Of a DNA stretch of 64,000 bases, positions 24,754-36,884 are shown in pieces. The DNA is from Pleurotus ostreatus/Saccharomyces cerevisiae fusant (Eukaryota > Opisthokonta). The stretch covers positions 62,001-126,000 of the forward strand of contig JAMQCK010000045.1 of NCBI GenBank assembly GCA_024196135.1. Reading direction: 5' to 3'. The notes below the pieces were generated by a model. That model was not told the DNA's origin. It did no database searches and was given only the letters and a program-made list of their open reading frames with translations. Position 1 is the stretch's first letter, and the number at the start of each line of letters is the position of its first letter. Position numbers and translations under genes: made by a program.

Positions 24754-26165
24754 ATGTCAGACGACACGCGCAGTGCCGGCTCCCCGGTCCAGCAAGCAAT
24801 TGAACCATCGCCCAGCCGAGAAGACCATCATACCTCAGCGGCACAGAACGCCACTCATCCTATCCACCGCCTCCCGGCCGAGCTCCTCGTAGAGGTTTTC
24901 CTGTGGCAACTGCTTTTCTTTACGCAGGACTACGAGACGAAGACGAAGGACCCTATGGTCACGTTCGACCGTGTCAGCCCACTGGTTTGCAGGTTTTGGA
25001 GGGCAGTTGCACATGGTGACCCTCGCCTGTGGACTCACATCGTGGCGCCGCACCTCGCCGCCCTGGAAACCTTCACTCAACGCTACCTCCCCCGCTCTGG
25101 CGACCTTCCACTCGACCTCGAGTTCCGTGGGCCACTCAAAGGCTTGGCCCCGTTCATTGCTGCAATGTCACCTTATGCGGCGCGATGGGGATCGCTGGAC
25201 CTGCGCGGAACCTGCGAATCCTTCCGGCAAATGACGCCAGTGGAGACGCCGGTTGGGACGGGCAAAGCGGCGTGCAGCACCTTATGCTGCATGTTCTCCA
25301 CGAAGCACCCCGCCTACACACACTCAAGCTCGCATGCCGGAACCACGGCCCACAGACACTCGAGCTGACAATACCTCCGCTGCCGCACCTCGCGTCGTTC
25401 GAGCTTTGGGTCTCCGAATATGACCTGACGAGCATGCTTAGGACGCTACGCGGGTCCTACGCGACACTGTGCGATATTCGGCTCTATATCGAGGACTTCC
25501 TGCCTCCCGCGGACCCTCTCGAATGTCCTGCCTACCTTCCCTCTCTTAAGAGCCTGGCCCTTTCCGGCAACGCCGGGCGCTTTCTCCAGTTGATCTCACC
25601 GCCGGCGCTCGAAACGCTCAAGATGACCAACGAACCCGACGACCTCCTCGACCTCCTTCGTCGCGTCCCCGCCACTGGACACAGCCTACAGAACCTCGAC
25701 CTCCAATCACTCGGCGACTACGATATCCTGGATTGCCTCGCCCTCGCGCCTAATCTCAAGGCCATTTGCCTAGGGATATGTCGGGCACCGGGCCCGCTCT
25801 TGCGGGGTTTGACTATACACAAGGACGACCCGGCTGAACACCCAATTCTGGTGCCCAAGCTCGAACTGCTCTCCCTCAACTGCTGCATCGACTCGGAGGA
25901 CCTGCTGGCAGTCGATGAGTTCTTCATCAGCAGAGCTTTTCCGCAGGTTATCCGCGGGACACAGGTGAAGGGTGTGTGTATGGCGGTCTCCCGTGAACTC
26001 GTGCAGGTGAGCATGTATCGATACAAGTTGTGATGGCACTTCGCTTACGCAGACCCGCAGCGCATTCGCCCGTTCAGACATCAATCTATGTTCGTTGGAG
26101 TAGAAGTCCTCGAATCGAGCGACTCGAGCAATGACGAAGGCAGCGATTCCGGGTCAGAACTTTGA
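24754..26165 (+). CDS. F-box/LRR-like protein with an internal frameshift
   Basis: Start ATG at 24754; a 46-base intron or slightly longer (donor at 26007, best acceptor at 26059-26060) leads to a short acidic last exon ending at 26165. It reads FVGVEVLESSDSSNDEG, homologous in position to the last exon of the 57.9-kb paralogue. The F-box-like start is THPIHRLPAELLVEVFLW, then VSPLVCRFWRAVAHGDPRLWT and repeating Leu-rich units typical of basidiomycete F-box/LRR proteins. Between LRGTCESFRQMTPVETP and QHLMLHVLHEAPRLHT (about 25248-25262) the frame shifts. Paralogues have several more residues there, so a small deletion of 3n+1 bases is likely, and the upstream frame stops at 25368. Probably a pseudogene unless the sequence is wrong at this point. 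Confidence 0.75.
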
Positions 26166-26265
26166 AGGTTCACTATCTTTGTAGTGATTTGTCGTGGCCT
26201 AGCGTACATAGCCGAATTCTATCTGTCCCGCAAAGTGTACCAATATGTCTCTCGAGCTGTATCGC

Positions 26266-28555
26266 TTAGTAGTACCGACCCCGCTTCTCTTTCTTCTTCC
26301 CTCGGGGAATAGTGACATACGTCGCGTAGGAGTCAGTTTGCTCCTTCTTTGCGTACAGCTCGCGGGCTTGGGTGATGCGCTTTGGTGGCAACCTCACAAT
26401 GTCGTCCTTTTCATAGCTATTATGGTGCATAATCTGCAGGATGCTCAGCCCCCGAATCCATTAGATGAGCAAGGACGGCGTACCGCATATCTCCAGGTCA
26501 TTGCATGCAGGTCGCGATTGGTCGACTTGACGTTCTTGTTCGACGCGAACCACACGTCGCGCGCGTCCATCTCCGCAGCCGTCGCCGTTTTGGGGTCCAG
26601 TCCGGCCAGCCTGACCACCCGCACCGCGACGCGCTGGCGGTCGAGGCGGACGCTGTACCCCTTCGTGGACCATTCACGCTGATGGAGCGGCCCCTTCGGG
26701 GTATACGACATGCCACCGCCATCGGGGTGATAGCCCAGCACCTCGGGATAGGGCAAGTGGCGCGAATAGCTTTCGTACGTGAACACCGTCGTTGCGAGCT
26801 GGAAGTCCGCCGCGGTCGCGGGCCGCTTGTGCAGTGGCGGCGCTTCTGCGTGGTTGAGGAGGTCGATCAGGGAAGCCTCCCGCGCGGCGTTCCACGCATC
26901 CCAGTGCGCTTGGGGGATGGCGTCGATGACGGAATTCAGATCTGCCTTGGTGAGCTTCTGATCGACTGGCGTGCCCTCGATCATATCGGTGACCTCCTTC
27001 AGGTCCGCGAGGTCTCCCGCGCCAGGCATGAAGCAGCGCTCTAGTTGCGACTTTCCGTGGATGCGATCTTCATATACCTGCCTGAGCGTTCCATATCGTT
27101 CCCGCAATGCGATGTGCCGCTCCTGTGCCAGGCGCTTGTCCCGCAGCTTGGGCAGGAGCTTCAGAAGGGGCCCGTGGATCGATTCCCACTCTGTTGACGC
27201 GTCAGAAGTGTACCAGGCGGTAGCAAGGGTAGTGCCGCTACCTTCGTCGGTAAGCGTCTGCGTCTTGGCCACGAGCTCGTGCCCGTCAAGGTGTCTGCGG
27301 GTGGCAGTCTTCTGTACCTCATCCGCCCAGCCTAGGTTGCCGAGTCGACGGAGGATCCTATCGCCTCAGTCAGGCGACATCTCCATTGGATTAGAAGGAG
27401 TGAGGCTCACTCATCAATCCTCTCACGGCGGATCCTGCGCTTCTCCTCCTCCCTCCTCTTCTGATGTTCTTGTTCCCACCTCTCGCAAAAGGCGATATGC
27501 TGTGGAGTTGTTGATACGCCGTTGTTCCAGAACGTCACAAAGCACGCACCCTTTGAGTCTTCTTGTATCTCGCTTCCCACTTCAACACCCACTGCTTCTT
27601 GAAGTCCTTCGATTTCTGCGCCGTCTCGTTCTCAAATCGATTCGCCAAGTTGTCATACGATGCGCGCGAGTACAGTCTGACCGTTTGGTTATGGTAAGAG
27701 CTCACTAGAACTATGTTGCGATGAGTCACGAGCACAGACGAACAGCAACCATTACTCACCTAAGCGAACGACGGAAGGGAGCAGGTCGACGGGCTGGTAT
27801 GAATGTCCGCAGAGGCGGAAGATCTGCTTGATGGCGTGGAAGTCGCGGATGTCTTTCTCCGATACGAGGCAGCATCTAAATGAAGCCGTGAGAGGTTGGT
27901 TGTGCGACTAAGCTCACGCAAAGCGCACCTGTCGTTTCCGCACTGCTCGCAGTAGCGCTCGCGCGAACCCCACACAATCAACGGACTCTTTTCCGGTAAT
28001 TGGCCGCAGAACTGCAAAGGCGGTCGTCATAAAGAGGCATATCTAGGAGTCATTATGAGGGGAGCTCACTTGACAGAACTCGTCCGTGGCTAGAGCTACA
28101 AAGTTCGGCACGGACACGCCGCGTGGCGGCGGTGGCAAAGCAGGGTCCATGTTCGCCCAGCTCTTCTTCCATATCTTGAACGACGATCGGTTCAGGAGGA
28201 ACTTCCTCAGGGTTTTCGTGGTCCTGGAGAGCCGGAGGAGCGAGGTTGCGTCAAGGTAGCCGAGTATCTGGGAGTGGCGTGGTTTGTCAGGCGAGAATGA
28301 GGAAACAAGGTTGGGGCGACGCACTTCGAGGACCAATTCGAGGGGCAAGTCTGTGAAGAATGAGGTGGAGATGATTTCATCCCGCACGTCAGTCGCATGA
28401 GGCTCCTGTTCCTCAATTTGATTGGTTTCCTTCTTCGCGCGCTTCCGCGGGGGAGGGACTGCAGGCATCGTCTGGAGTGTCTTGTCAGGTGTCTGATCCT
28501 TGATGTTCGCCCGAGGGCGCATCGCAAGTGAAGCGATTCTGGAAGAACGACGCAT
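26266..28555 (-). CDS. Nine-exon F-box protein
   Basis: Exons 28555-28325, 28267-28070, 28011-27929, 27875-27760, 27710-27550, 27499-27411, 27357-27242, 27190-26484 and 26433-26266, phases as in the family, 622 residues. The N-terminus starts MRRSSRIASLAMRP and has PPPRKRAKKE. F-box: DLPLELVLE / ILGYLDATSLLRLSRTT. Exon 3: FCGQL..RYCEQC. Exon 6: HIAFCERW. C-terminal domain: LERCFMPGAGDL, IEGTPVD, RPAT, YPEVLGY and GLDPKTAT. The last exon is basic and ends in GKKKEKRGRYY. The acceptor of exon 8 and the donor of exon 7 (GTAGCG) are slightly unusual but in phase. Same subgroup as 16506-18777. No break seen. Confidence 0.85.
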
Positions 28556-28655
28556 CTCGCGGAGGTTCAGACGGAGGTCGTGGTGGTAGAAAGCAAGTCG
28601 GACGCGCTTTGATCGTGATGGCTAACGCAGGCAACGTGGGCCGAGCTCGTGGCAG

Positions 28656-28663
28656 TCACCTGA
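28656..28663 (-). promoter_or_regulatory. Shared upstream element TCAGGTGA
   Basis: About 101 bases before the ATG at 28555. It is followed by GACTGCCACGAG, as in the promoter at 18.87 kb and at the relic at 31.95 kb. Confidence 0.5.
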
Positions 28664-28889
28664 CTACTTAGCACGCGATGTTGAACATACGGCCAATCTA
28701 TAACCTATTAATCAATGATTGAGCTGCTGTGCGCAGACGTGCAGAACTCGATTCGTCGCCTGCTTCTGCTGTCTCTCAGCCAGCGAGGAAGCAGAGCAGC
28801 TCAGCACCGCGACTTCAGATGCTTTTCCGCAATTCGTATGGCGCATTGTTTGGCTATATTATACGAGGCCCGAGGTAAACAGAGATACA

Positions 28890-31224
28890 CTACTTATATC
28901 CTGGATTTCGTTGCTTCTGCGGCTTTCCTCTCTTCGTTAATCCAGGCAGATGCATCGACCCCGAGAATTGGCACATATTCGGCCGTATTGTGCGTGCAAG
29001 CTCCGTGTCATCGGGAGAGAGAGCAATCAAGCTACTTGCAGGCAACCTGCGGCGCATCTGAATGGGATGATTAATCAATAGGTATATGGTAGCTCACAGT
29101 CTGAAGACGCACCACTTCTCGCCACGTCATCACAAACAAGCCACCCGGACGACTGGGCATATCGCGCGCATATGCGTACCACGGATCGCGCCGCTCCATA
29201 TCCTCGAGCGTCGCCTTCGCAGGATCGAGTCCTGCAAGCAATACCAGCCGCTCCGCCAGACGCAGGCGAGGGACCTCGACGCAGAATTCCTTCGCTGACC
29301 ACGCATTCTGCCCCACCATGTCCTTCGAATCGTGGATAACGTCGTCCGAGTTGTCGACCGGCGGTCGATACTTGAGTACCTTTGGGTACCAGACAGGTTC
29401 TCGCGTGTCCTTCTTCGTGAAGACTGACACGAAGAGCTCGAGGTCGGCGGTAATCGCCTTATGCGCGCGCTTCTTGTCCTTCTTGTTGACCAGCGAGACC
29501 AGCGCATCCTCGCACTCCTTCCGCCACGTTGAGAATCGCGTCGGCGCAATCTCTTCGATACGCGTGTATATCTCAGTTGATAGGAGCTTCCGCTCGATGG
29601 GGGTTCCCTCGATGAGATCGGTAACTTCTTCGAAGGTCACCAGGTCACCGACGCCCGGAAGCAAGATTCGCTGCGGTTTACCCTTGAGAAATTGGTGGTA
29701 GACGTAGCGGAGCAAGTCGTATCGTTCGGCAAAGACCTGGAGACAGTCTTCCTCATAGAAGCGATTGTTGAGTCTCTTCACAAATCGCCGCAAGGGGGTG
29801 CGGATCTGAGCCCATTCTGGACGAAGGAACGAAATTGTGTGAGTACTGCTGGGTAGCGTGAAATGAGCGCAAAGCTCGACGTACCTTCGCATGTGAGGGG
29901 CTGCGCTTTGTTGACCAGCGCGTGCTCGCAGAACTCGAGCGAAGGCGATACCCGGTTCACCTCCTCCTGCCATCCATCTTGATTCAATCGTGCGATGATG
30001 CTGAGAGCGAGCGAGGATGTGAGCCGAGGGGATTCAATCTGTTGTCAACTTGAAGGTACGCACGCTTTCAGTCTCTCTTTCTTGATCTTCGCAATTTCTC
30101 CCAGTCTCTTCCGCAAAGCCGCATCCTCCCACATCTCGCAACTCCGGGCGTGCTGATAGGTGGTCAGCGTACTGTCAGCGACGAGTCCACAAGACGATTG
30201 CGCACCTCTCGGACCTTCAAATGCTCGTTCGCCTTATTCGCTATCCACTTCTTCTTGTCCTCCATCAACTTGCGCCGGTTGTCGTGCTCGAACTGTGCGA
30301 CGAGCTCGTTGATCGCGGCTTGCGGATACGAATGAACTCTGGGAAAATCCCAGTCTACAACGAGCTCAGCGGGTCATTGAAGGGCATGCGCGATACATAC
30401 CTGCGTAGAAGCCCGGGAACAAGGCGGCCAGTGGATAGTCCCGGCCGAAATAGCGGTGTACGTCGCGGACGATTTTGATGCTGCGCATCTCTTTCTCGTG
30501 AACGACGTGCTCGCTGGTAGGTAGTGAGAAGCTGTCTTGAGTTCAGCGTTGGAGAAGACGCTCACTATTTGGACAGACACTCGCGGCAGCACCGCAGGCG
30601 CGCGGTCCAGATCCTCTTTACCAAGCTCCTGCCATCGTAGGTGTCCTTTGGCACGAGCTTATGACAGCACTGACCAAGAATAATGCGATCAGATATGCAT
30701 CAGCTACGTTTGAGAAGCCGCACTTACGTCGCAGATATCATCTACGATGAATCCGAGGAACTTGGGAATGGTGAGATCATCTGGCGCGGGCGGAAGCTCG
30801 TGGTCTGTAGTGGCGTAGCTGTTCTTCCACAGCCAAGACGAGGAGCGGTTCATGAGGGTGCTGTACAAGGCTCTCGACGCTCTGGATAGATATAGCAGTG
30901 ACATGGGGTCCAGATAGCCGATAATCTACAGTGAGCACGGGACAAATAAGTGAAATGGTCGAGTCGTCACAAGGTTGAGATACGCACCTCGAATAGCACA
31001 TCGAGTGGGAGCTCATTAAGGGTGGAGGAATTCTCTTGAAGCTGAGGGCCCGAGTCGCCGTCCTCCTTGAGATCTTTTGGTGTGGTTTTCTGGCGTTTGC
31101 GTGGTTGCGCATTGACCGGTTTTGACTCGGCGTTGGGTTGCGGGTTGCTGGGTTCATCTGAAGCGGCCAACGGAAACGAACTTGACTTGCATCGGGAAGC
31201 ATAGGCTCTCGAGGTCCTTCCCAT
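28890..31224 (-). CDS. Nine-exon F-box protein
   Basis: Exons 31224-30988, 30925-30728, 30669-30566, 30513-30401, 30354-30206, 30152-30064, 30000-29885, 29816-29113 and 29057-28890, all in phase, 625 residues. The start MGRTSRAYASR was chosen because it has the same spacing to the F-box as in the paralogues; upstream in-frame ATGs lie in the promoter. F-box: ELPLDVLFE / IIGYLDPMSLLYLSRAS. Exon 3: CCHKL..RLRCCREC. Exon 4: RDVHRYFGRDYPL. Exon 6: HARSCEMW. C-terminal domain: LLPGVGDLVTFEEV, LIEGTPIE, WYPKVL and GLDPAKAT. The last exon (LIALSPDDTELAR..LPGLTKRGK) resembles that at 51754-54073. Intact. Confidence 0.85.
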
Positions 31225-31325
31225 CGTATATGGTCCAAGTGAGAGATGTTGTTGTGAATGTCGAAGGGTAAGACGCGAGAACAAAGACTTTGATTCAATC
31301 ATTGATGGCGGGGTCAACGCGCTCA

Positions 31326-31333
31326 TCACCTGA
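31326..31333 (-). promoter_or_regulatory. Shared upstream element TCAGGTGA
   Basis: About 102 bases before the ATG at 31224, followed by TGAGCGCGTTGACC, the downstream block also found at 39.9, 54.1 and 56.9 kb. Confidence 0.55.
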
Positions 31334-31668
31334 CCTCGATTCGGCGAATGCCGGCCATGTTCGTTTGGCATGTGGCAACCGCATGTACCTATCCTCTTGA
31401 GGGCGAATCAAGAGTCCAAGCGGTATAGAGCCAAAACTTAGATTCAGCTACTCCGATAGTCTTTTGACCGCTACATTAGAAAGCATGGCTGCGCGCGGCT
31501 CCCTTCCTCGTGAGTCCCGGCCGCGGCGGACAGTTTAACCAGGAAAATTGCAGATTCACGAGTCGTTACGTAGCTCGCGCGCCGGAGCAGCGTCTCTTCC
31601 GCGATCGTAGCAACTATATCAACACCCGAACAACCGGGATTCTAGTCGTCCGAAAATCAAAAGCGCAC

Positions 31669-31883
31669 CTCAAGTAGGATGTAAAGAAGCATCTCCATAG
31701 GAGGCGACGCACAAAATTGCTCGTCGAAAACGCTGTCTCTGACCTCACCCATGGCAGCTTGCGCGCGTGCAGATTTGATGCCTGCGTTGCGGTCGTCTTG
31801 GTATCTTCAACAGGCTGGTGCTGCACGCTTGGAGCAGAAGCGAATTGCGAGGATCATCTCGTTGCGCGTGGTGCGCGGCGCAT
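31669..31883 (-). pseudogene. Promoter plus exon 1 relic of a nine-exon F-box gene
   Basis: An ATG at 31883 starts MRRAPRATR and meets TGA after nine codons. The family donor follows at about 31668 after MEMLLYILLE, which replaces LPLDVLFE. TCAGGTGACTGCCACG lies 69 bases upstream (31952-31959), as in two intact genes. No exon 2 or later exon is seen downstream, so only the 5' end was copied or has survived. Confidence 0.6.
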
Positions 31884-32196
31884 GGCGGTGGTTGCAGCCA
31901 AGGGTCAATTGACCGAAGATCACGCTCTTGACTCTGCGGAAAGCGTGGCAGTCACCTGATTGAGCCAGAGGCACGAATTCCTCGGTTCGACTTTATATAT
32001 GTGGACGACTTCGAAGGGGATTACTTTATCCCGCTCCGTCCGTAAAATATCCCATCCAATCAAACAGCCTGCACGGAAAGTCAAATTCTGGGCAGCGCCG
32101 CTGCCTGTGAAGTGATAATTTCATATGTACTATAATGTATCTATTGTACGTATAATTGGTCGCCATTCCGCTCGATTCCTCGCTTGCTTCCTGTGT

Positions 32197-33623
32197 CTAG
32201 TTGTCACCTCGGGATACAGTCTCCCTAGGATGTTGATCAGGCACATAATGTAACTTGTAAAGGCTCTGCAGATGCGTAAGCGAAGTGTCATCAACCCAAA
32301 CTCATGCTCACCTCTGCAACATTGACGCTGAGTAGACAACACATTGCGTAGGTCCCGTCATCGTGGCTGACCGGATAGAGTCGTCTGTATATGCAGAGCT
32401 CGTACAGCGCATATAGGGATGCAACGCCACCATGTAAAATAACCTTCCTGAGCTTTGGCAACAGGACTGAGCGGTGCTCATACACTAATAAAGCCCGCAA
32501 GATCTCTGTGTGTGCCTGCTTTTTGAGCTCCAGTTGTATGAGATTGCACGCAACAACAAGGCATTTCAGAAAGATGGAGCGGTTCCCATACTTCCCGACC
32601 CTGAGGCGCTGCAGGTATTTGGCAGTAGTGGGGGAGCGGCGCAGAAAGTGGAAAAGTGCCTCGATGGACTCTCGCGGTATGACGTCGACCGCGAGATACT
32701 CGATCACTGGCGCCGAGACTATGTCCAGCAGACGCCCAGAATCCTTGCGCAGGGTGAGCTTCTGCAGGACCGGGAAGGTGCTCGGGGTATCCAGCGGAAT
32801 TGAGGCGACCTGCGCGTCGTAAATCAAGAGATCGAGTGCTATGAGCGTCGCACGGCATCCCCCTAGAGCCCCAGATATGTTGGAAACATCGTAGTCCTCG
32901 AGTTGAAGTACAAGGTGTGTCAAGTTTGGGAGGGGCGGAAGCGAGAATGAGAAGAGAGCCTCGCCGTAGTCGACCAGGGTCAGGTTGCGCAGTTGGGGGG
33001 CGCCGCGGAGGAAATGCAGCGAGAGATGCTGATCATCCTCGTGCAGCCACTCGACCTCAATTTGCACTTGGTCCAGGAGCGGCGTGGCCAGCGGCATCAG
33101 CTCCTCGAGTGTCCGTGGCGCGTATGCCCAGAGTGGCCCATCGCGACGCATAGGGCGACATCGCCTGGAGGAAATTCGGTAGCCGTTCATTCGACCAGCA
33201 CCTGAGATGAAGTGGGCAGTCGCCGGTGCGCGGTATGTAGCGGTCCATGAGGGCGGGCAGATATTCGGGTTTCGGGGCATCGTAGATTGTCCACAGCCAC
33301 GGCTCAGCATGCGCGACTGCATGCCAGAACTTGCAAACGAGTGGTATGACGCGCTCGAAAGCCACCATGTGGTTACGAAATCTGCGCCGCCTGAGGTCAT
33401 CCAGCAGATGTATCCGGAATATCTTCGAGAGGAGCTCGACCGGCAGGCTGTCAATGGGGGTCGTGGTGCTCAGGATGGCCGACTCGGTGTGCCGGAACGC
33501 AGAATCAGAACGTTCTTCGATGTCTTCGTGCTGAACTTCGGAGCCGAGGGGCGCAATATCAGAAGACGCCTCAGTGTCTTCATTCCGCCCGCCGGAGGTA
33601 ATTGCAGTCGCGTCGCTGGGCAC
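32197..33623 (-). pseudogene. F-box/LRR-like gene with lost start codon and frameshift
   Basis: Homologous to the genes at 36885-38239 and 57879-59249. F-box-like start: TPIDSLPVELLSKIFRIHL, then VIPLVCKFWHAVAHAEPWLW. The position of the family start (MPSDAT) reads GTGCCCAGCGAC, so ATG has become GTG at 33621-33623, with no in-frame ATG close upstream. A frameshift near 33112-33122, fitting a loss of 3n+2 bases (probably five), separates ASRWATLGIRAT from RTLEELMPLATPLLD. Downstream the Leu-rich body is open to a donor at 32311, and a short last exon runs 32265-32197. Two independent defects make function unlikely, although a GTG start cannot be excluded. Confidence 0.7.
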
Positions 33624-34229
33624 TTGAGTGGTGTTTGACTTGGGGTTCGGGAGGACCTTCAGTGGCTGCGGTGAGCGCGAGGATATACAATAGCTGGCGA
33701 CCTACTCACCTTGTGGCATAGCCGAACGAGGCGACGACGCATACTTGAAGCCAGAGAACGGCGCAAGGTCGGGAAGGTGAGCGTAGGAGACAAGGAGCGT
33801 GACGATCACGAGTCCTATTTCTGCGTGACAAGTTGGGATAACAAACCCTCAACGCTTTGATCGCGTCGGAAATATCATCCGATGCGGAAGACCACCGCCC
33901 TCTCAGCGGCCTTGTATTATCCGACCTATCCTCAAAGACTTCTGTAAGAGCTATGGGATGATCAGCGCAGTGGCACGCGATGGAAAACGACACACGAACT
34001 CGGCGGGTCTCCGTTAGTCTGGTCTGTACATCGCGACAGAGGTTTGCGCGAGACGCGTACCTTGTAGCTGATATCGCTGGACTGCGACAAGTGGAGGCGA
34101 TTGAACCGTCGTTGGCCTGCGTCATCAAGCAATAGCGAATATACAGCTGCGTGCGCTTGACTTCGAATCGTGCGACGAGGATTGCAGCGCATCATCACCG
34201 TCGACATGTGCAAAGACCATCTTCTCTCA

Positions 34230-34287
34230 GCCGCTGTCGACGCGAACAGCGCCAAAGGGCGCCTCGCCGCCGATCAGCGGCAGTCGC
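34230..34287 (-). repeat. Dispersed 58-bp repeat, copy 4
   Basis: On the minus strand reads LPLIGGEAPFGAVRVDS. Confidence 0.6.
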
Positions 34288-35414
34288 AGAGAGTGCGTAG
34301 ATGGCAAGGTGCCAGTACTCTGACGCTATGGACCATCGACCTTGACTCGGGCTAGAGCGAAGTCCAGGAAGAAATGAGTATCCCGAAAGGCTCGGGAGCG
34401 CGAAATCCTGAGCGAAAGGTCAGCATCTGAGCGATAGACAAACAGTAGGACGAGGTACCTTCGTCTCGCTCGCAAGTTGTCAGCAACCGTCGACGTACAA
34501 TAATTCCGGCACCTCGCACACGCCCTGAACTCGATAGACAGAGACCTCCTCGGCCTGTCGGTCTCGAATCAGCAGAGCGCGCCATCTTTGCATGTGATTT
34601 TGAGGGAGAACGCGGCCGGCAGACAGTCGGATGGCGGGAAAATGCGTCCGAGAATGCACGTATTATTGGACAGGCAGACGTCGCGAACTAAGACGCTCCA
34701 ACCGGACGCGAGACGGCGAGTTGCTGACAAGAGGGGCTCGAGAGCTTGACAGCGCCTGTTCAAGAGCATTGAGAGGCGCATTAGGCAAAGGTAATCTGCA
34801 GCGCACCTACGAAGGCATCGCTCGACGTCAAAATTGATGCAGCCGTCCAGCCATTTCATTGCGCCCGACGTTTCGATTCGTACAGACTGGTCCCTCCTCA
34901 CAGCGCGCTACGCGGATCAATCGCTCGGCGAGCGATCGTACCTGCGACAATGTTCAGCTTCGTCTTTGTCCGAGGCTCGAAGTCGGTCCTAAAGGGTCCA
35001 AAGGAAATGACGTACCGCAGTGCTCAGACATGCCCTGGCGCCTTGACCGCGCTGTAGTCGAAGAGTAAGCCACAAAGTGATGTCGCGAGGCGCGCAAGAG
35101 CCCTGGACTATAGCGACCATTCGAGGAATCAGTCCCAAAAGACGAGACCAGGTTGGAGGCTACTAACTCACCGAATCTCCTCCTCATACTGGCTTGTTAC
35201 TCTCAAGAGCTGTTACAACGAGACAACCTGGAGCGCATGAGTCGCAGTAGACCTACGTTGCATCTCCGTAGGGCGCGGACCACGTACCTTCTGCCTCAGC
35301 CGCCCGTGTCCGAGATTCGCAAAAGACGATTGGGGCGCGCACGTCGATGGACGACAGCATGAGTCAATTGATTCGAAGTGTGGGATCGTGTTGAGGAGGC
35401 ATCATACGCCGCTC

Positions 35415-35478
35415 CAGCCGCTGCCGACGCGACGGAGCCTACGGGCACCACGTCGTCGAGCAGCGGCAAGCACAGCGG
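35415..35478 (-). repeat. Dispersed 58-bp repeat, copy 5
   Basis: The most diverged copy; reads LPLLDDVVPVGSVAS on the minus strand. Confidence 0.45.
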
Positions 35479-36470
35479 GTGTGGGAGGAAGCAGGTCGAT
35501 GACTTGTGGTGGGGATGTACGATGCAAAGGCCGCCGATAAGTCAATGTTGAGGATTCAGATTGGGTCAGGCGCAGGAATTATGATGGTGTTTGACGTGCT
35601 ATCTGCGAGGGATGGCAGACGACCTGGCTGGGAGGTCAGTGTTGGTGACCGAAGCGAAGGGTCTAGGGACGGGGATGAGATAGATTAATCGTGCTCACCA
35701 CGGGTCCCGTAGTCGCAACCATCCAAGATTATGTCCCCGCGGCGCATCGCTCTCGGTCGCGCTGGTTGGGCTCGCCGAAGCTCCTCCCTGCGCATCGTTC
35801 AGATCTGGACTGCGCGCGAGAAACATGCGCTACAAGCTAATGCCAAAGGTGGGGTAGGCGATGCTTTCGGACAGGGCTTGCTGGGAAGCTGGACGGGTAA
35901 GGGGAACAAATTGCGATCGGCCGTTGAGTGGCGAGATGGAAACCAATGCGGACATCCTGATGAATATGAGCAGCTCATCACGTAGAGACAGCGGCGTCGC
36001 ACCTATCAGAGCGCCCTCGCCCCTTCAGCTACCCATCCCCTCACTTCAACGATTGCTGACCCCGGCAGCTCGGTACGCTTCTTCCTGACAGCTTGTTGAA
36101 CGTGTTGACTCCAGTGCTGGTAGCTTCACCACTATCCGAGGGCACAGTACGTTAGCACTTCGGCACTCTTTGTGTACGGGGATGGGGAAGGTCATGGACG
36201 CGCGGGACGAGAGACTTGAACGCCACACCATCATGGGCACCGATCACAACGCCCATACGTCCAAGCAAGACCAAACAGGCGCCGACGAGCGCGTGCGTCA
36301 AGCTCTAAGTAGCATCATACTGACCGGATAAAGTTAGGACAATACAGAAGAACGAGAAAAGTAGCGGAGGGCAAAGAGAAGTAGAAGACCCAGTCTGTTC
36401 TCGCTTCCTCCAACTCAGCCAATCTACTTCCTTGTGGCCTTCCATGGCTCCCCCTTTTCGATACGAGATC

Positions 36471-36835
36471 TTATACTACACAGCGAGGCTCATTTATGAA
36501 TGGATCCCATATCCATAAACGACGTCTCGAAGCGCAGTTCGATTCCGTAGGGATGCAGATCGGTATTTGCCGAAGTACTTTGGTGCCGCCATCCCATTCG
36601 GGAACAATTACCGGCGAGCTGGAGTCACGATTCAACAAGCCTATGAGACGCCCGTCGCAGCTCGCCATTTGAAGCGCGACACGGTAGTTGACGATGGGGA
36701 TGCATAACAGAGCAGACGAAAGGGAAGAAGTCAGCTTAAAAACGACGACCAAAGACGCACATCGAACAGATTATTGATCGCAATAGCGACGACCTCAGGA
36801 ATGTCATTAGGTGCTTGCGAGAGTGTCATACAGTC
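36471..36835 (-). pseudogene. Possible remnant of another F-box gene
   Basis: The minus strand has MTLSQAPNDIPEVVAIAIN, a donor-like GTGCGT, then SALLCIPIVNYRVALQMASCDG. From memory this resembles the pattern (ALL)QYRxALxxxGxxDG that follows the F-box in many Agaricomycete proteins. The rest of such a gene is absent. Weak evidence. Confidence 0.25.
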
Positions 36836-36884
36836 TACTCGCCCCTCAGCGCCACACATCGCCCACCTTCTCTTTCAAAGGCGC

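Larger units (their letters stand above)
33624..36884. other. 3.3-kb intergenic region rich in degenerate repeats
   Basis: Contains two copies of the dispersed repeat (34230-34287, 35415-35478) and a possible small F-box remnant at about 36471-36835. No other gene is supported; the remaining open frames are short and lack family similarity. Confidence 0.45.
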
